Assembly (NCBI RefSeq): GCF_040363165.1
Contig: NZ_BSRG01000001.1
Location: 124,001 to 188,000 of the forward strand
Reading direction: 5' to 3'
DNA length: 64,000 nucleotides
DNA from: Thermus sp. LT1-2-5
GTDB lineage: Bacteria > Deinococcota > Deinococci > Deinococcales > Thermaceae
Numbering within the stretch: the stretch's first letter is position 1; every line of letters begins with the position of its first letter. The translations under genes were made by a program, and so were the position numbers. The notes under the pieces were generated by a model. That model was not told where the DNA came from and ran no database searches. It worked only from the letters and a program-made list of their open reading frames with translations. Shown here one piece after another: positions 40,851 to 52,313 of this stretch.

Positions 40851-43847
40851 ATGCTGGGCCTCTTACGGAAGCTTTTCGACAACAACGAGCGGGAGATCGC
40901 CCGCTACTACAAGCAAGTGGTGGAGCCCACCAACCGGCTGGAGCCGGAGGTGGAGAAGATCCAAGACCTGGCCGCCGCCTACCGGGAGCTCAAGGAGAAG
41001 CACGGGCGGGGCGCTTCCTTGGACGAGCTCCTCCCCATGGCCTTCGCCCTCACCCGGGAGTCCGCCAAGCGCTACCTGGGCATGCGGCACTTCGACGTCC
41101 AGCTCATCGGCGGGGCGGTGCTCCACGAGGGCAAGATCGCCGAGATGAAAACCGGGGAGGGGAAGACCCTGGTGGCCACCTTGGCCGTGGCCCTGAACGC
41201 CCTCACGGGGAAGGGCGTTCACGTGGTCACGGTGAACGATTACCTGGCCAAGCGGGATGCGGAGTGGATGGGGCCCGTCTACCGGGGTTTGGGCCTGAAC
41301 GTGGGGGTGATCCAGCACGCCTCCACCCCGGAGGAGCGGCGCAAGGCCTACTTGGCGGACGTCACCTACGTGACCAACGCCGAGCTTGGCTTCGACTACC
41401 TCCGGGACAACATGGCCATCAGCCCGGACCAGCTGGTCCTCCGCCACGACACGCCCCTGCACTACGCCATCATCGACGAGGTGGACTCCATCCTCATAGA
41501 CGAGGCCCGTACCCCCCTCATCATCTCCGGCCCGGCGGAGAAGGCCACCGACCTCTACTACAAGATGGCGGAGATCGCCAAGAAGCTGGAAAGGGGCCTG
41601 CCCGCAGAGCCAGGGGTGCGCAAGGAGCCCACGGGGGACTACACCATTGAGGAGAAGAACCGCTCCGTCCACCTCACCCTCCAGGGCATCGCCAAGGCGG
41701 AAAAGCTCCTGGGGGTGGAGGGGCTTTTCAGCCCCGAGAACATGGAGCTCGCCCACATGCTCATCCAGGCCATCCGGGCCAAGGAGCTCTACCACCGGGA
41801 CCGGGACTACATCGTCCAGGATGGCCAGGTGATCATCGTGGACGAGTTCACGGGCCGCCTCATGCCGGGGCGCCGCTACGGCGAGGGCCTCCACCAGGCC
41901 ATCGAGGCCAAGGAGGGCGTCAGGATTGAGCGGGAGAACCAGACCCTGGCCACCATCACCTACCAGAACTTCTTCCGCCTCTACGAGAAGCGCGCCGGCA
42001 TGACGGGCACCGCCAAGACGGAAGAGAAGGAGTTCCAGGAAATCTACGGCATGGACGTGGTGGTGGTGCCCACCAACCGCCCCATGATCCGCAAGGACTA
42101 CCCCGATGTAGTCTACCGCTCGGAAAAGGGGAAGTTCTACGCCGTGGTGGAGGAGATCGCCGAGAAGTACGAGCGGGGCCAGCCCGTCTTGGTGGGCACC
42201 ATCAGCATCGAGAAGTCGGAAAGGCTTTCCCAGATGCTCAAGGAGCCCAGGCTCTACCTCCCCCGCCTCGAGATGCGCCTGGAGCTCTTCAAGAAGGCCA
42301 GCGCCAAGCAACAGGGGGAGGCCTGGGACCGCCTGAGGAAGCTTTTAGAAAGGCCCGCCCAGCTCAAGGACGAGGACCTGGCCCCCTTTGAGGAGCTCAT
42401 CCCGGCAAAGGGCAACCTGCGCACCGCCTGGGAGGGCCTGAAGCGGGCGGTGCACACCCTCTCCATCCTCCGCCAGGGCATCCCCCACCAGGTCCTAAAC
42501 GCCAAGCACCATGCCAAGGAGGCGGAGATCGTGGCCCAGGCGGGCCGGAGCAAGACCGTCACCATCGCCACCAACATGGCGGGCCGGGGCACGGACATCA
42601 AGCTGGGGGGGAACCCCGAGTACCTGGCCGCCGCCCTTTTGGAAAAGGAAGGCTTTGACCGCTACGAGTGGAAGGTGGAGCTCTTCATCAAGAAGATGGT
42701 GGCGGGACAGGAGGAGGAGGCCAAGGCCCTGGCGGCGGAGCTTGGGGTCAAGGACGAGCTTCTGGAGAGGATCCGCCAGATCCGGGAAGAGTGCAAACAG
42801 GACGAGGAGCGGGTGCGGGCCTTGGGGGGGCTTTTCATCCTGGGCACGGAAAGGCACGAGTCCAGGCGGATAGACAACCAGCTCCGGGGCCGCGCCGGCC
42901 GCCAGGGGGACCCCGGGGGGAGCCGCTTTTACGTGAGCTTTGACGACGACCTCATGCGCCTGTTCGCCTCGGACCGGGTCATCGCCATGCTGGACCGCAT
43001 GGGCTTTGACGACTCCGAGCCCATCGAGCACCCCATGGTCACCCGCTCCATCGAGCGGGCGCAAAAGCGGGTGGAGGACCGCAACTTCGCCATCCGCAAG
43101 CAGCTTTTGCAGTTTGACGACGTCCTTAGCCGCCAGCGGGAGGTGATCTACGCCCAGCGCCGCCTCATCCTTCTGGGCCAGGACGAGGCGGTGCGGGAGG
43201 CTGCCTTGGGCATGGTGGAGGAAACGGTAGCCGCCTTGGCGGAAAACGTCCTAAACCCCCAGGTCCACCCCGAGGACTGGGACCTGGAGGGCCTCAAGGC
43301 CGCCCTCCTGGACACCGTGCCCCAGCTACAGGACTTCCCCTTTGAGGAGCTAAGGAGCATCAAGCCCGAGGAGGGGGTGGAGCGCCTGGTGGAGGCGGCC
43401 CTAAAGGCCTACGAGACCCGGGAGGCGGAGCTTTCCCCGCTCCTCATGCGGGCGGTGGAGCGCTTCGTGATCCTCAACGTGGTGGACTCCGCCTGGAAGG
43501 AGCACCTCCACAACCTGGACGTCCTGCGCCAGGGCATCTTCCTCCGGGGGTACGGGCAGAAGGACCCCTTCCAGGAATACAAGATTGAGGCCACCCGCCT
43601 TTTCAACGACATGGTGGCCTTCATCAAGGGCGAGGTGGCCAAGTTCCTCTTCCGGCTCAAGGTGGAGGCGGAGCCGGTGCGCCCGGTGCGGGAGGCCCCC
43701 TACGTGCCCGTGCCCGAGGCGCCCAAGGCGCCCGAGCCCTTCGGGGTGGAACGGAAGCGGCCCACCACCCCTCCGCCCCAGCCGGGCCTCTCCCGGGCGG
43801 AACGCCGGCGCCTCATGCGGGAGGAGAAAAAGCGCAAGAAGGAGTAA
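40851..43847 (+). CDS. secA: SecA preprotein translocase ATPase
   Basis: 998 residues, full length. Motor for Sec export. Walker [12 protein letters not shown] near residue 100, [15 protein letters not shown] (DEAD-type box) near 210, the preprotein-binding region, and the IRA2 motif [14 protein letters not shown] with [15 protein letters not shown]. The C-terminus ends in a basic linker ([15 protein letters not shown]) and lacks the Cys-rich SecB/zinc motif of many SecA proteins. The chain is long, with an insert around residues 480-560. Confidence 0.98.
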   Translation: MLGLLRKLFDNNEREIARYYKQVVEPTNRLEPEVEKIQDLAAAYRELKEKHGRGASLDELLPMAFALTRESAKRYLGMRHFDVQLIGGAVLHEGKIAEMKTGEGKTLVATLAVALNALTGKGVHVVTVNDYLAKRDAEWMGPVYRGLGLNVGVIQHASTPEERRKAYLADVTYVTNAELGFDYLRDNMAISPDQLVLRHDTPLHYAIIDEVDSILIDEARTPLIISGPAEKATDLYYKMAEIAKKLERGLPAEPGVRKEPTGDYTIEEKNRSVHLTLQGIAKAEKLLGVEGLFSPENMELAHMLIQAIRAKELYHRDRDYIVQDGQVIIVDEFTGRLMPGRRYGEGLHQAIEAKEGVRIERENQTLATITYQNFFRLYEKRAGMTGTAKTEEKEFQEIYGMDVVVVPTNRPMIRKDYPDVVYRSEKGKFYAVVEEIAEKYERGQPVLVGTISIEKSERLSQMLKEPRLYLPRLEMRLELFKKASAKQQGEAWDRLRKLLERPAQLKDEDLAPFEELIPAKGNLRTAWEGLKRAVHTLSILRQGIPHQVLNAKHHAKEAEIVAQAGRSKTVTIATNMAGRGTDIKLGGNPEYLAAALLEKEGFDRYEWKVELFIKKMVAGQEEEAKALAAELGVKDELLERIRQIREECKQDEERVRALGGLFILGTERHESRRIDNQLRGRAGRQGDPGGSRFYVSFDDDLMRLFASDRVIAMLDRMGFDDSEPIEHPMVTRSIERAQKRVEDRNFAIRKQLLQFDDVLSRQREVIYAQRRLILLGQDEAVREAALGMVEETVAALAENVLNPQVHPEDWDLEGLKAALLDTVPQLQDFPFEELRSIKPEEGVERLVEAALKAYETREAELSPLLMRAVERFVILNVVDSAWKEHLHNLDVLRQGIFLRGYGQKDPFQEYKIEATRLFNDMVAFIKGEVAKFLFRLKVEAEPVRPVREAPYVPVPEAPKAPEPFGVERKRPTTPPPQPGLSRAERRRLMREEKKRKKE

Positions 43848-43851
43848 GGCA

Positions 43852-43881
43852 CCGCCCGGGGGTACCCCCGGGCGGCTGTTT
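43852..43881 (+). terminator. palindromic terminator between secA and yebC
   Basis: CCGCCCGGGGG-TA-CCCCCGGGCGG (11-bp arms), followed by CTGTTTA. It lies between two convergent genes and may work in both directions. Confidence 0.7.
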
Positions 43882-44614
43882 ACGCCTCCACCTGGAGGCT
43901 TGCCGGGTCTAGGTTGGTGTAGACGTGTTGCACGTCGTCCAGGTCCTCCAAGGCCTCCACCAGGCGCATGACCTTGGCGGCCTCCTCCGGGGGCAGGCTG
44001 ACCGGGTTCTGGGGGTGTTGCACCACCTCCACCGCCTCCACGGGGATGCCCCGCTTCTTGAGCTCCTCGGCGATGCGGTAAGCCTCGGCGGGGTCGGTGT
44101 AGAGGGTGAGGCTTTCCCCTTCTTCCTCCAGGTCCAAGGCTCCCAGCTCTATGGCCGCCTCCTGGGCGGCCTCCGAGTTCTGGCAGACGATGATGCCCTT
44201 GCGCTCAAACTGCCAGGCCACGCTCCCCGAGGTGCCCAAGGAACCCCCGTACTTGGAGAAGACGTGGCGTACCTCGCCGGCGGTGCGGTTGCGGTTGTCG
44301 GTGAGGGCGTAGACCAGTAGGGCCACCCCCCCGGGGGCGTAGCCCTCGTAGATGATCTCCTCGTACTGCTCGGCCCCGTCCCCGCCCCCTTGGAGCTTTT
44401 GCAGGAGGCGCTCGATGTTCTCCATGGGCACATCGTCCGCCCGGGCGGCCTCGATGGCATTCCGGAGCTGGACGTTGGCCTCCGGGTAGGGGCTACCCCC
44501 GGCCCGGGCGGCCGCCTGGATGGCCCGAAGGTGCTTGGAGATGATCTTGCCGCGCTTTAGGTCGTTAGCGGCCTTCTTGCGCTTGATCTGTGCCCACTTG
44601 CTATGACCGGCCAT
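43880..44614 (-). CDS. yebC: YebC/PmpR family protein
   Basis: 244 residues. The N-terminus AGHSKWAQIKRKKAANDLKRG is the family signature. Members act as transcriptional regulators or help ribosomes through difficult peptides; which applies here is unclear. GAGGTGA precedes the ATG, and TATAAT lies 14 nt upstream of the start codon. The 5' end overlaps the Kef gene by 14 nt. Confidence 0.93.
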   Translation of the reverse strand: MAGHSKWAQIKRKKAANDLKRGKIISKHLRAIQAAARAGGSPYPEANVQLRNAIEAARADDVPMENIERLLQKLQGGGDGAEQYEEIIYEGYAPGGVALLVYALTDNRNRTAGEVRHVFSKYGGSLGTSGSVAWQFERKGIIVCQNSEAAQEAAIELGALDLEEEGESLTLYTDPAEAYRIAEELKKRGIPVEAVEVVQHPQNPVSLPPEEAAKVMRLVEALEDLDDVQHVYTNLDPASLQVEA

Positions 44615-46136
44615 GGCTCACCTCACCCATTATAGCCAGGCGCTCTAGCACCCTCTCCGCCAGGCGCTCGCCCGCCTCGCGGAAGGGGTGGAAGAGGAGG
44701 GTCACCCCGGCGGCTTCCAAGACCGGGTCCTCCTCCAGGTGGAAGCTGGTAGCGGCCACCACACCTTGGAAGCCCCGCTCCTGGAGCCAGCGGGCGGCGA
44801 GGAGTTTGGCCTCGAGGTCCGGCAGGGCCAGGACCACCGCCTTGACCCCCGAGAGGTCCAGCCGCTCCCAAAGCTCGGGGTCCTCCGCATCCCCATAGAG
44901 CACCCGCCTGCCCTTGGCCCGGTGCCGTTCCACCTTCTCGGGGTCGGCGTCCAGGCCGAAAGGCCGCTCCCCCCTCGCCTCCAGCACCCGGTAGACCGCT
45001 CCCCCGGTGCGCCCCATGCCCACGATGAGGGCCGTGGCCCCGTCCAGGCGCTCCGGTTCCTCGTCGGGGTGGCGGCCTTTCCGCTCCAGCCGGAGGAGCC
45101 AAGGCTCCAGGCGCTTGTAAAGGGTATGGCTGTAGCGGCTCAATGGGGCGGAGAGGGCCATGGAAAGGGCCACCAACAGGGCGAGGCTCCCAAGCCCTAA
45201 AGGGAGGAGCCCTGCCCGCTCCAGGACCACCCCCACGATGAGGGCGAACTCGGAGTAGTTGCCCAGGTAAACCCCGGCCACGAAGGCGGTGCGGGCCCGT
45301 AGGCCAAAGAGGAGAAAGAGGAGGAAGAAGAGGGGGGCCTTGAGGAGGGAGAGGAGAAGAAGGCCCAAGACCAGGCCCGCCTCCACCCCCTGTAGCCCTT
45401 CCCGCAGGCCGATGTCCAAAAAGAAGGCCACCAGGAAGGCCTCCTTGAGGCTCCACAAGGACTTGGCCATCTCCGTGCCCTTGGTGTGGCCGGAAAGGAG
45501 GGTGCCGGTGAGAAGCGCCCCGAGCTCCGGGGATAACCCCACTTGGCGGAAGGTTTCCCCTCCCAAAAGGGCAAGGCCCAGGCCATAGAGGACCAAAAGC
45601 TCCTCGTGCCCGCTCCTTTCCAAAAGCCAGGTCACCCCCAGGCGGAGGAGGGGGAAGAGGAAGAGGAAAAGCGCCCAAGGGCTCACCGCGCCGCCGCCCC
45701 CCAGGGTCAGCAGGCCCACCGCCACCAGGTCCTGTAGCACCAGGATGCCGATGGCCAGGCGGCCGTGGTAGGTGGTGAGTTCCCGCTTGTCCTCCAGGAG
45801 CTTGGCCACCAGCACCGTGCTGGAAAACCCCAGGGCCAGGGCGAGGGGAAGGAGGCCGGCGAAGGGCAAGGCCAGGAGGGCGAAAAAGAGGAGGTGAAGC
45901 CCCCCCACCCCCAGGACCCGGGGTTCTAGAAGGTCCTTGGGCCGAAGCTTAAGCCCCACGCTAAAGAGGAGGAGCAGGACGCCGATGTCCGCCGCATGGC
46001 GCAGGAAGTCCGTTTCCCCTAGCCCCAGGGCGTGGAGGCCAAACCCCGCTCCCAGGTAGCCCACCAAGGGAGGGAGGCCTAGCCGGGTTGCCAACAGGCC
46101 GAGGGCGAAGGCGGCGGCTACCCAGAGCGCCTCCAT
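44601..46136 (-). CDS. Kef-type K+/H+ antiporter with TrkA-N domain
   Basis: 511 residues. About 12 membrane helices (residues 1-370, CPA2 family) with RLGLPPLVGYLGAGFGLHALGL near the start and GFSSTVLVAKLLEDKRELTTYHGRLAIGILVLQDLVAVGLL, followed by a cytosolic Rossmann (TrkA-N) domain beginning ALIVGMGRTGGAVYRVLEA near residue 390. Exchanges monovalent cations for protons; ion choice is not visible. Start ATG 46136, 6 nt behind TACCCT. Confidence 0.92.
   Translation of the reverse strand: MEALWVAAAFALGLLATRLGLPPLVGYLGAGFGLHALGLGETDFLRHAADIGVLLLLFSVGLKLRPKDLLEPRVLGVGGLHLLFFALLALPFAGLLPLALALGFSSTVLVAKLLEDKRELTTYHGRLAIGILVLQDLVAVGLLTLGGGGAVSPWALFLFLFPLLRLGVTWLLERSGHEELLVLYGLGLALLGGETFRQVGLSPELGALLTGTLLSGHTKGTEMAKSLWSLKEAFLVAFFLDIGLREGLQGVEAGLVLGLLLLSLLKAPLFFLLFLLFGLRARTAFVAGVYLGNYSEFALIVGVVLERAGLLPLGLGSLALLVALSMALSAPLSRYSHTLYKRLEPWLLRLERKGRHPDEEPERLDGATALIVGMGRTGGAVYRVLEARGERPFGLDADPEKVERHRAKGRRVLYGDAEDPELWERLDLSGVKAVVLALPDLEAKLLAARWLQERGFQGVVAATSFHLEEDPVLEAAGVTLLFHPFREAGERLAERVLERLAIMGEVSHGRS
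44629..44634 (-). promoter_or_regulatory. -10 box for yebC inside the Kef gene
   Basis: Perfect TATAAT on the minus strand, 14 nt before the yebC ATG, within the 3' end of the antiporter gene. A ribosome binding site fits in the short leader. Confidence 0.5.
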
Positions 46137-46142
46137 GCCCCA

Positions 46143-46148
46143 AGGGTA
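46143..46148 (-). promoter_or_regulatory. -10 box for the Kef-type gene
   Basis: TACCCT on the minus strand, 6 nt before ATG 46136. Confidence 0.45.
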
Positions 46149-46204
46149 GCAGAGGCAGGGGAAAGGGGCGGGGGTGTGCTTCCCCCGCCTCTACACCGCT
46201 TGGC

Positions 46205-46837
46205 CTATTTCTGGGAAAGGGCTTGGTCCAGAAGGGCTTTCCACTCCTCGTAGGGGAGGAAGCCCGTGCGCTTCTCCCCCGCGATGAAGAAGGTGGGGGT
46301 CCCGGTGAGGCCTAGCTCATCGGCCAACTTCTGGTCCGCCAAGACCCCTTCCCGATGCCTACCTGAGGCTAAGCAGGCCTGGAAGGCTTGGGTGTCTAGC
46401 CCGATCTGCCCTGCCAAGTCTACCAGGTAGCGGTCCAAAACGGTGCCGGTGAGATTCCCCCAGGCGCTTGCGGCGCGGAAGAGCACCTCGTGGTAGGCGT
46501 AGTACTGCCCCTGCTCGTGGGCGCAGGCGGCGGCCTCGCTGGCCCGGATGACGTTGGCCTGGCCGGGGAAGGGGAAGTCGCGGAAGAGGTAGCGCACCTT
46601 GCCGGTGTCGATGTACTCCGCCTTGAGCCTGGGAAGCACGTTTAGGGCATGGTTCTGGCAGTGGGGGCAGAGGTAGTTGGAGAAGTCCACCACCACCACG
46701 GGAGCGTTTTCGGACCCCAAGGCGAAGCGAGCCCCTTGGGCGGGGTCCAGGCCCGCCTTGCCCTTAGGCCCAAAGAGGATCCAGCCTAGGCCCACAAGGG
46801 CCAGGGCCACTACTCCGAGAACGAAGGCGCGCGGCAT
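46205..46837 (-). CDS. DsbA-like thiol-disulfide oxidoreductase, membrane-anchored
   Basis: 210 residues. N-terminal hydrophobic anchor (about 4-22), then a thioredoxin-fold domain with the active-site pair Cys57-Cys60 (YLCPHCQNH) and cis-Pro in LTGTPTFF. The CPHC motif and helical insert resemble DsbA/BdbD-type oxidases of extracytoplasmic proteins. No VKOR or DsbB partner is next to it. Start ATG 46837, 6 nt after TAGAGT. Confidence 0.88.
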   Translation of the reverse strand: MPRAFVLGVVALALVGLGWILFGPKGKAGLDPAQGARFALGSENAPVVVVDFSNYLCPHCQNHALNVLPRLKAEYIDTGKVRYLFRDFPFPGQANVIRASEAAACAHEQGQYYAYHEVLFRAASAWGNLTGTVLDRYLVDLAGQIGLDTQAFQACLASGRHREGVLADQKLADELGLTGTPTFFIAGEKRTGFLPYEEWKALLDQALSQK

Positions 46838-46843
46838 GCTCTT

Positions 46844-46849
46844 ACTCTA
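46844..46849 (-). promoter_or_regulatory. -10 box for the DsbA-like gene
   Basis: TAGAGT on the minus strand, 6 nt (AAGAGC) before ATG 46837. Confidence 0.5.
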
Positions 46850-46871
46850 CTCCCTATTCCTCTGAGAACGC

Positions 46872-48235
<1,364 letters not shown>

Positions 48236-48239
48236 ACCC

Positions 48240-50855
48240 CTATCCGAAGAAGTCCTTCAGTTGTTCCTTCGTGATCAGGACTTCCCGGGGCTTGGAGCCC
48301 TTGGGGGGGCCCACGATGCCCATGGCCTCGAGGGCGTCCATGAGCTTCCCGGCGCGGGCATGGCCGATAGAAAGCCGCCGCTGCAACCGGCTCACCGAGC
48401 CGTAGCCCTCCTCCACCACGATCTCCGCTGCCTTCTTCAAGAGGGGGTCGGAGAAGTCCACCTCCCCCGGCCCTGCCCCTTCAGGGGCCTTGGGGGGCTC
48501 AAAGTCGGCCCCATAGGCCTCGGCGAAGCGGTCCTCAAAGCTTTGCCCCCGGAGGAAGGCGGCGAGGCGGGCCACCTCCTCCTCGGAGAGGTAGGGCACC
48601 TGGAGGCGCACGGGCTTGGTGAGGCCGGGCTGGTGGAAGAGGGCGTCCCCCTGCCCGATGAGCTTTTCCGCCCCTTGCGTGTCCAAGATGGTCCGGGAGT
48701 CAAAGCCGCTGGCCACGGCGAAGGCCAGGCGGGCGGGGATGTTCACCTTGATGAGGGAGGTGAGGATGTCCACGCTGGGGCGCTGGGTGGCGAGGACGAG
48801 GTGCATCCCCGTGGCCCGGCTCATCTGGGCCAGGCGCAAAATGGCCGCCTCCACCTCCTTGGGGGCGGTCATCATGAGGTCGGCCAGCTCGTCCACCACG
48901 ATGACCAAATAGGGCAGGCTTTCCCCACCCTCCTTTTCCATCTTGGCGTTGTACTGCTCCAGGTTCCTGGCCCCCACCTGGCTCATGAGGCGGTAGCGCC
49001 GCTCCATGTGGGCCACCGCCCCCTGCAAGACCCCCGCCGCTTCCTCCGGGCTCGTGACCACGGGGCGCACCAGGTGGGGGATGCCCTCGTAGGGGGTGAG
49101 CTCCACCATCTTGGGGTCGATGAGGAGGAGGCGCAGGGCGGTGGGGAGGTGCTTGAAGAGGAGGCTGGCGATGAGGACGTTGATGGCCACGCTCTTGCCG
49201 CTTCCCGTGGAGCCGGCGATGAGGAGGTGGGGCATTTTGGCCAGGTCCCTAACCCAGATCTCCCCCTCGATGCTCTTGCCCAGGATCAAGGGCAAAAGGG
49301 CCTTGGCGTGTTGGAAACCCGGGGAAAGCACCGCCTCGGAGAAGCGCACCAACTCCCGCTTGGGGTTCGGGACCTCGAGGCCCACGGTGTTCTTCCCGGG
49401 GATAGGGGCCTCAATCCGCACCGCCCCCACCGCTAGGGCCCGGGCCAGGTCGTTCTGCAGGCTCTGGATGCGGCTGATCTTCTCCCCCGGGGCGGGGAGG
49501 AGCTCGTAGCGGGTGACGCTTGGACCCCGGGCGTGGCCCACCACCTCCGCCTGCACGCCAAACTGCTTGAGGGTGTCGGCGATGGCCCGCTTGAGCCGTT
49601 CCGCCTCCTCCTCCAGGGCGCGGACGTTCCCCTTGGGCTCCGGGGGGTCCAGAAGCTCGGGGGTGGGCAGGGCCAAGGCAGTGCTGGGCGCCACCGCCAC
49701 CCGGGCCTCCCCTTGGGGCCGGGGAGGGTCCTTAGCGGGGGGGGTGGGCTCGGGGAAGACCAGGTCCAGGTCGAAGGGCTCGGGCTCGGGGACCGGCTCG
49801 GGCCGGGTTTGCGCCTGGGTGGGCTGGGGCGGGGGGTTGCCCGTGAGGAGGGCCCTGAGGGCCTCCGCCTGGAGCTCCTTGGGGGCGGTGAGGAAGGGGA
49901 GGAAGCGGGCGAGCTCCTCCTGCCGCCTTGTGAGGTCCTCCACCAGGCCGGCGAGCTCCGCAAACCGGGCCCGCCGCGCCTCCCGCAGTCTTTGCCCAAG
50001 GAGAAGCCCCTTTAGGGAAGGGTGTAGCCGGGGGAGGGCCTTTAGGGCCTGGAGCCTCGCCCTAAGGGCCTGGGCTTCCAGGAGCAGGGCAGCGCGCCTT
50101 TCCTCTAGGGCCTCCCGCAAGGGGCCTTCCCCCGGGAGAGGGGTCTTGAGGGCGTTTTCTAGGGCGAGGAGATCGGGCTCCAGGGGCCTTTGGTCCGCTT
50201 CCAGTTGCCGCCTAAGCTCCGCTACCCGCTCTTCCAAGAAGGCCCGGAGCGCTTTCTCCACCCCGGGTAGCTCCTCGGGAGTGAGGGTTTTGCCCAGGGC
50301 GTGGAGGGCGGTGTGCTCGGGGTAAAGCCGGGCTAAGGCCCGGATCTTTTGCCGCAAGAGAAAGGCCTTTAGGGCGTGGCGGGCCCGCCGCACCCCTTCC
50401 ACCCCCGTTTGGAGCCCTTTGAGGAGGAGGGAAAAGGGCCTTTGCCGAAGCCAAAGGTCCAAGACCGCACTGGCCAGGAGGGGGGAAAGGAGAAGGCCCA
50501 AGACCCCTGCCCGCGCCTGAAGGAAACGCCTAAGACCCTGGCCGACTTCCCCCGCCAAAGGTCCTGCTAGGGGGAGGAGGCTGAAGGCGAGGAGGTAGAG
50601 GAAGAACAGGTGGCGGAGAAGGGGCTTTAGGGGTTTTTGCCGGTACAGGGCCAGGGCCACCAGGAAGAGGCTTGGGGGAAGCAGATAGCCGGGCAGGCCC
50701 ACCGCCCGGTAGAAGGTGCCCAGGGCTTCCCCCACCGCCCCCGTGTCCCAAGGAAAGAAGGGGGAAAGGAGGAAAAAGCCCAAGGCGCCCAAGAGGACGG
50801 CCTGGCCCTCGCGCTCGGGACCTTGGGCGGGCTTCGCGGGCTTCCGCTTGGCCAT
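48240..50855 (-). CDS. ftsK: DNA translocase FtsK/SpoIIIE
   Basis: 871 residues. Septal DNA pump that resolves chromosomes at division. N-terminal membrane segments (about 20-160), helical and Pro-rich linker to about residue 410, motor domain with Walker [17 protein letters not shown] near 545, Walker [13 protein letters not shown], and a C-terminal winged-helix gamma domain ([28 protein letters not shown] region). Start ATG 50855, 7 nt after TATAAT; a longer frame to 50957 would cover the fur gene. Confidence 0.95.
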   Translation of the reverse strand: MAKRKPAKPAQGPEREGQAVLLGALGFFLLSPFFPWDTGAVGEALGTFYRAVGLPGYLLPPSLFLVALALYRQKPLKPLLRHLFFLYLLAFSLLPLAGPLAGEVGQGLRRFLQARAGVLGLLLSPLLASAVLDLWLRQRPFSLLLKGLQTGVEGVRRARHALKAFLLRQKIRALARLYPEHTALHALGKTLTPEELPGVEKALRAFLEERVAELRRQLEADQRPLEPDLLALENALKTPLPGEGPLREALEERRAALLLEAQALRARLQALKALPRLHPSLKGLLLGQRLREARRARFAELAGLVEDLTRRQEELARFLPFLTAPKELQAEALRALLTGNPPPQPTQAQTRPEPVPEPEPFDLDLVFPEPTPPAKDPPRPQGEARVAVAPSTALALPTPELLDPPEPKGNVRALEEEAERLKRAIADTLKQFGVQAEVVGHARGPSVTRYELLPAPGEKISRIQSLQNDLARALAVGAVRIEAPIPGKNTVGLEVPNPKRELVRFSEAVLSPGFQHAKALLPLILGKSIEGEIWVRDLAKMPHLLIAGSTGSGKSVAINVLIASLLFKHLPTALRLLLIDPKMVELTPYEGIPHLVRPVVTSPEEAAGVLQGAVAHMERRYRLMSQVGARNLEQYNAKMEKEGGESLPYLVIVVDELADLMMTAPKEVEAAILRLAQMSRATGMHLVLATQRPSVDILTSLIKVNIPARLAFAVASGFDSRTILDTQGAEKLIGQGDALFHQPGLTKPVRLQVPYLSEEEVARLAAFLRGQSFEDRFAEAYGADFEPPKAPEGAGPGEVDFSDPLLKKAAEIVVEEGYGSVSRLQRRLSIGHARAGKLMDALEAMGIVGPPKGSKPREVLITKEQLKDFFG

Positions 50856-50862
50856 CGCAACG

Positions 50863-50868
50863 ATTATA
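50863..50868 (-). promoter_or_regulatory. -10 box for ftsK over the fur stop
   Basis: Perfect TATAAT on the minus strand, 7 nt before the ftsK ATG and overlapping the fur stop codon (50864-50866). Confidence 0.55.
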
Positions 50869-51232
50869 TGGCGCACTCGGGGCAACGGCCATAGACCGTG
50901 ACCTCGTGGTCCTCGGCCTGGAAGCCCGGCGGGAGGTGGGTTAGGGCGAGCTCGCACCCCAAAAGCTCAAAGACCCGGCCGCAGCGGCGGCAGAAGAAGT
51001 GGTGGTGGTGCTCGAGGCCTGCGGGCTCGTACCGGGGGGGTTCCCCGGGCAGGGCCACGGGGGCGAGAAAGCCCTCCTCCACCAAGGCCTTCAGGTTGCG
51101 GTAGACCGTGGCCAGGCCCAAGGAGGGCACCTTTCTCCGGGCCAGGGCCAAGACCTCCTGGGGGGAAAGGGGCCTTCTCGCCTCCAAGAACACCTCCCGG
51201 ATCGCCCGCCGTTGCTTGGTGGCCCGCTCCAT
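50864..51232 (-). CDS. Fur family metal-responsive regulator
   Basis: 122 residues. N-terminal winged helix ([28 protein letters not shown] and [17 protein letters not shown]), His-rich hinge EHHHHFFC, and structural zinc cysteines 81/84 and 117/120. Could be Fur, Zur or PerR; the sequence alone does not decide. Start ATG 51232 is chosen because TATCCT lies 6 nt upstream; codons to 51268 are possible but have no signal. Confidence 0.9.
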   Translation of the reverse strand: MERATKQRRAIREVFLEARRPLSPQEVLALARRKVPSLGLATVYRNLKALVEEGFLAPVALPGEPPRYEPAGLEHHHHFFCRRCGRVFELLGCELALTHLPPGFQAEDHEVTVYGRCPECAI

Positions 51233-51238
51233 GACCCC

Positions 51239-51244
51239 AGGATA
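51239..51244 (-). promoter_or_regulatory. -10 box for fur
   Basis: TATCCT on the minus strand, 6 nt (GGGGTC) before ATG 51232. Confidence 0.5.
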
Positions 51245-51278
51245 CCTTAGGTGAAAACCGCCTTTCATCTTTCGGGGC

Positions 51279-51284
51279 TAAAGT
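51279..51284 (+). promoter_or_regulatory. -10 box for the YibE/F gene
   Basis: TAAAGT, 6 nt (GGGGGC) before ATG 51291. It is divergent from the fur box, with 58 bp between the two start codons. Confidence 0.5.
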
Positions 51285-51290
51285 GGGGGC

Positions 51291-52298
51291 ATGCGGGTTT
51301 GGCCTCTCCTCTTGCTTTTGCTCCTTCCCGCTTGGGCGGAAGGGGGGTACCTTTTGGGCCGCATCCTGGCCCTGAACCCGGAAAGGGGCGTGGCGGAGGT
51401 CCTGGTGGAGGGAAGGCGGCAGGAGGCCTTGCTGCCCACGGACGGGGGTGGGTTTCGGCTGGGGGAGCGGGTGGTCCTCTATCGGGAAGGGGAGCGGCTT
51501 TACGTCACCGAGCCGGACCGCATGCCCCACCTCGCCTTCCTCTTGGGGCTTTTTACCCTCTTCGCCCTCCTCCTGGGGCGGGGGAAGGGGCTTAGGGGGC
51601 TTCTTGGCACCTTCTTGAGCCTCCTGGTGGTGGTCTACTTCGTGGTGCCGCAGGTGGCTGCGGGGGGAAACCCCCTCCTTTACGCCTTTCTGGGGAGCGT
51701 GGGCGTCCTTTTCCTCACCCTCTACCTGGTGCACGGGCTAAACCGCAAGACCACCGCCGCCCTTTTGGGCACGCTCCTTTCCGTGGCCTTCGTCCTGGGG
51801 CTTGCCCTTTTCTTCACCCGGGCCATGGCTTTCACCGGCCTGGCCTCGGAGGAGGCCCTTCTCCTCCGGCAATGGGGCGGGGTGGACCTGGTTTCCCTCT
51901 ACCTGGCGGGGGTGGTGGTGGGGGCTTTGGGGGCCCTCACCGACGTCACCGTGACCCAGGCGGCGGTGGTCCAGGCCCTGAGCCACGCCAACCCCCGCTG
52001 GGGAGTCCGGGAGCTCTACCGCCGCGGCATGGAGGTGGGCTACGACCACATCGGGAGCCTGGTGAACACCCTGGTCTTGGCCTACGCCGCCGGGTCCTTG
52101 CCCCTGTTCCTCCTCCTCACCCGGGACCCCACCCCCTTGCGCTTCCTCCTCAACACCGAGCCCTTCGCCGCGGAGATTGCCAGCATGGTCCTGGGCTCCT
52201 TGGGGCTCCTCCTGGCGGTTCCCCTCACCACCTTGGTGGCGGCCTTGGCCTTCCGGGGGGGGCGGGGTGGGCCTCCCGACCCCGGCCACGCCCACTAG
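51291..52298 (+). CDS. YibE/F family membrane protein
   Basis: 335 residues. Signal-like N-terminus, a small beta domain (about 20-75), then about eight hydrophobic helices. The core GALGALTDVTVTQAAVVQAL and ELYRRGMEVGYDHIGSLVNTLVLAYAGxSLPL-like segment define the YibE/F family of unknown transport function. It is divergent from a Fur-family regulator, which might control it. Confidence 0.88.
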   Translation: MRVWPLLLLLLLPAWAEGGYLLGRILALNPERGVAEVLVEGRRQEALLPTDGGGFRLGERVVLYREGERLYVTEPDRMPHLAFLLGLFTLFALLLGRGKGLRGLLGTFLSLLVVVYFVVPQVAAGGNPLLYAFLGSVGVLFLTLYLVHGLNRKTTAALLGTLLSVAFVLGLALFFTRAMAFTGLASEEALLLRQWGGVDLVSLYLAGVVVGALGALTDVTVTQAAVVQALSHANPRWGVRELYRRGMEVGYDHIGSLVNTLVLAYAAGSLPLFLLLTRDPTPLRFLLNTEPFAAEIASMVLGSLGLLLAVPLTTLVAALAFRGGRGGPPDPGHAH

Positions 52299-52300
52299 GG

Positions 52301-52306
52301 CATAAT
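52301..52306 (+). promoter_or_regulatory. -10 box for sbcD
   Basis: CATAAT, 7 nt before GTG 52314, favouring that codon over the ATG at 52305 that overlaps the box. Confidence 0.4.
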
Positions 52307-52313
52307 GGGTGCC

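Noticed and set aside
40863-42311. 482-codon minus-strand frame opposite secA
   Set aside because: Antisense to SecA motor motifs and of shadow composition.
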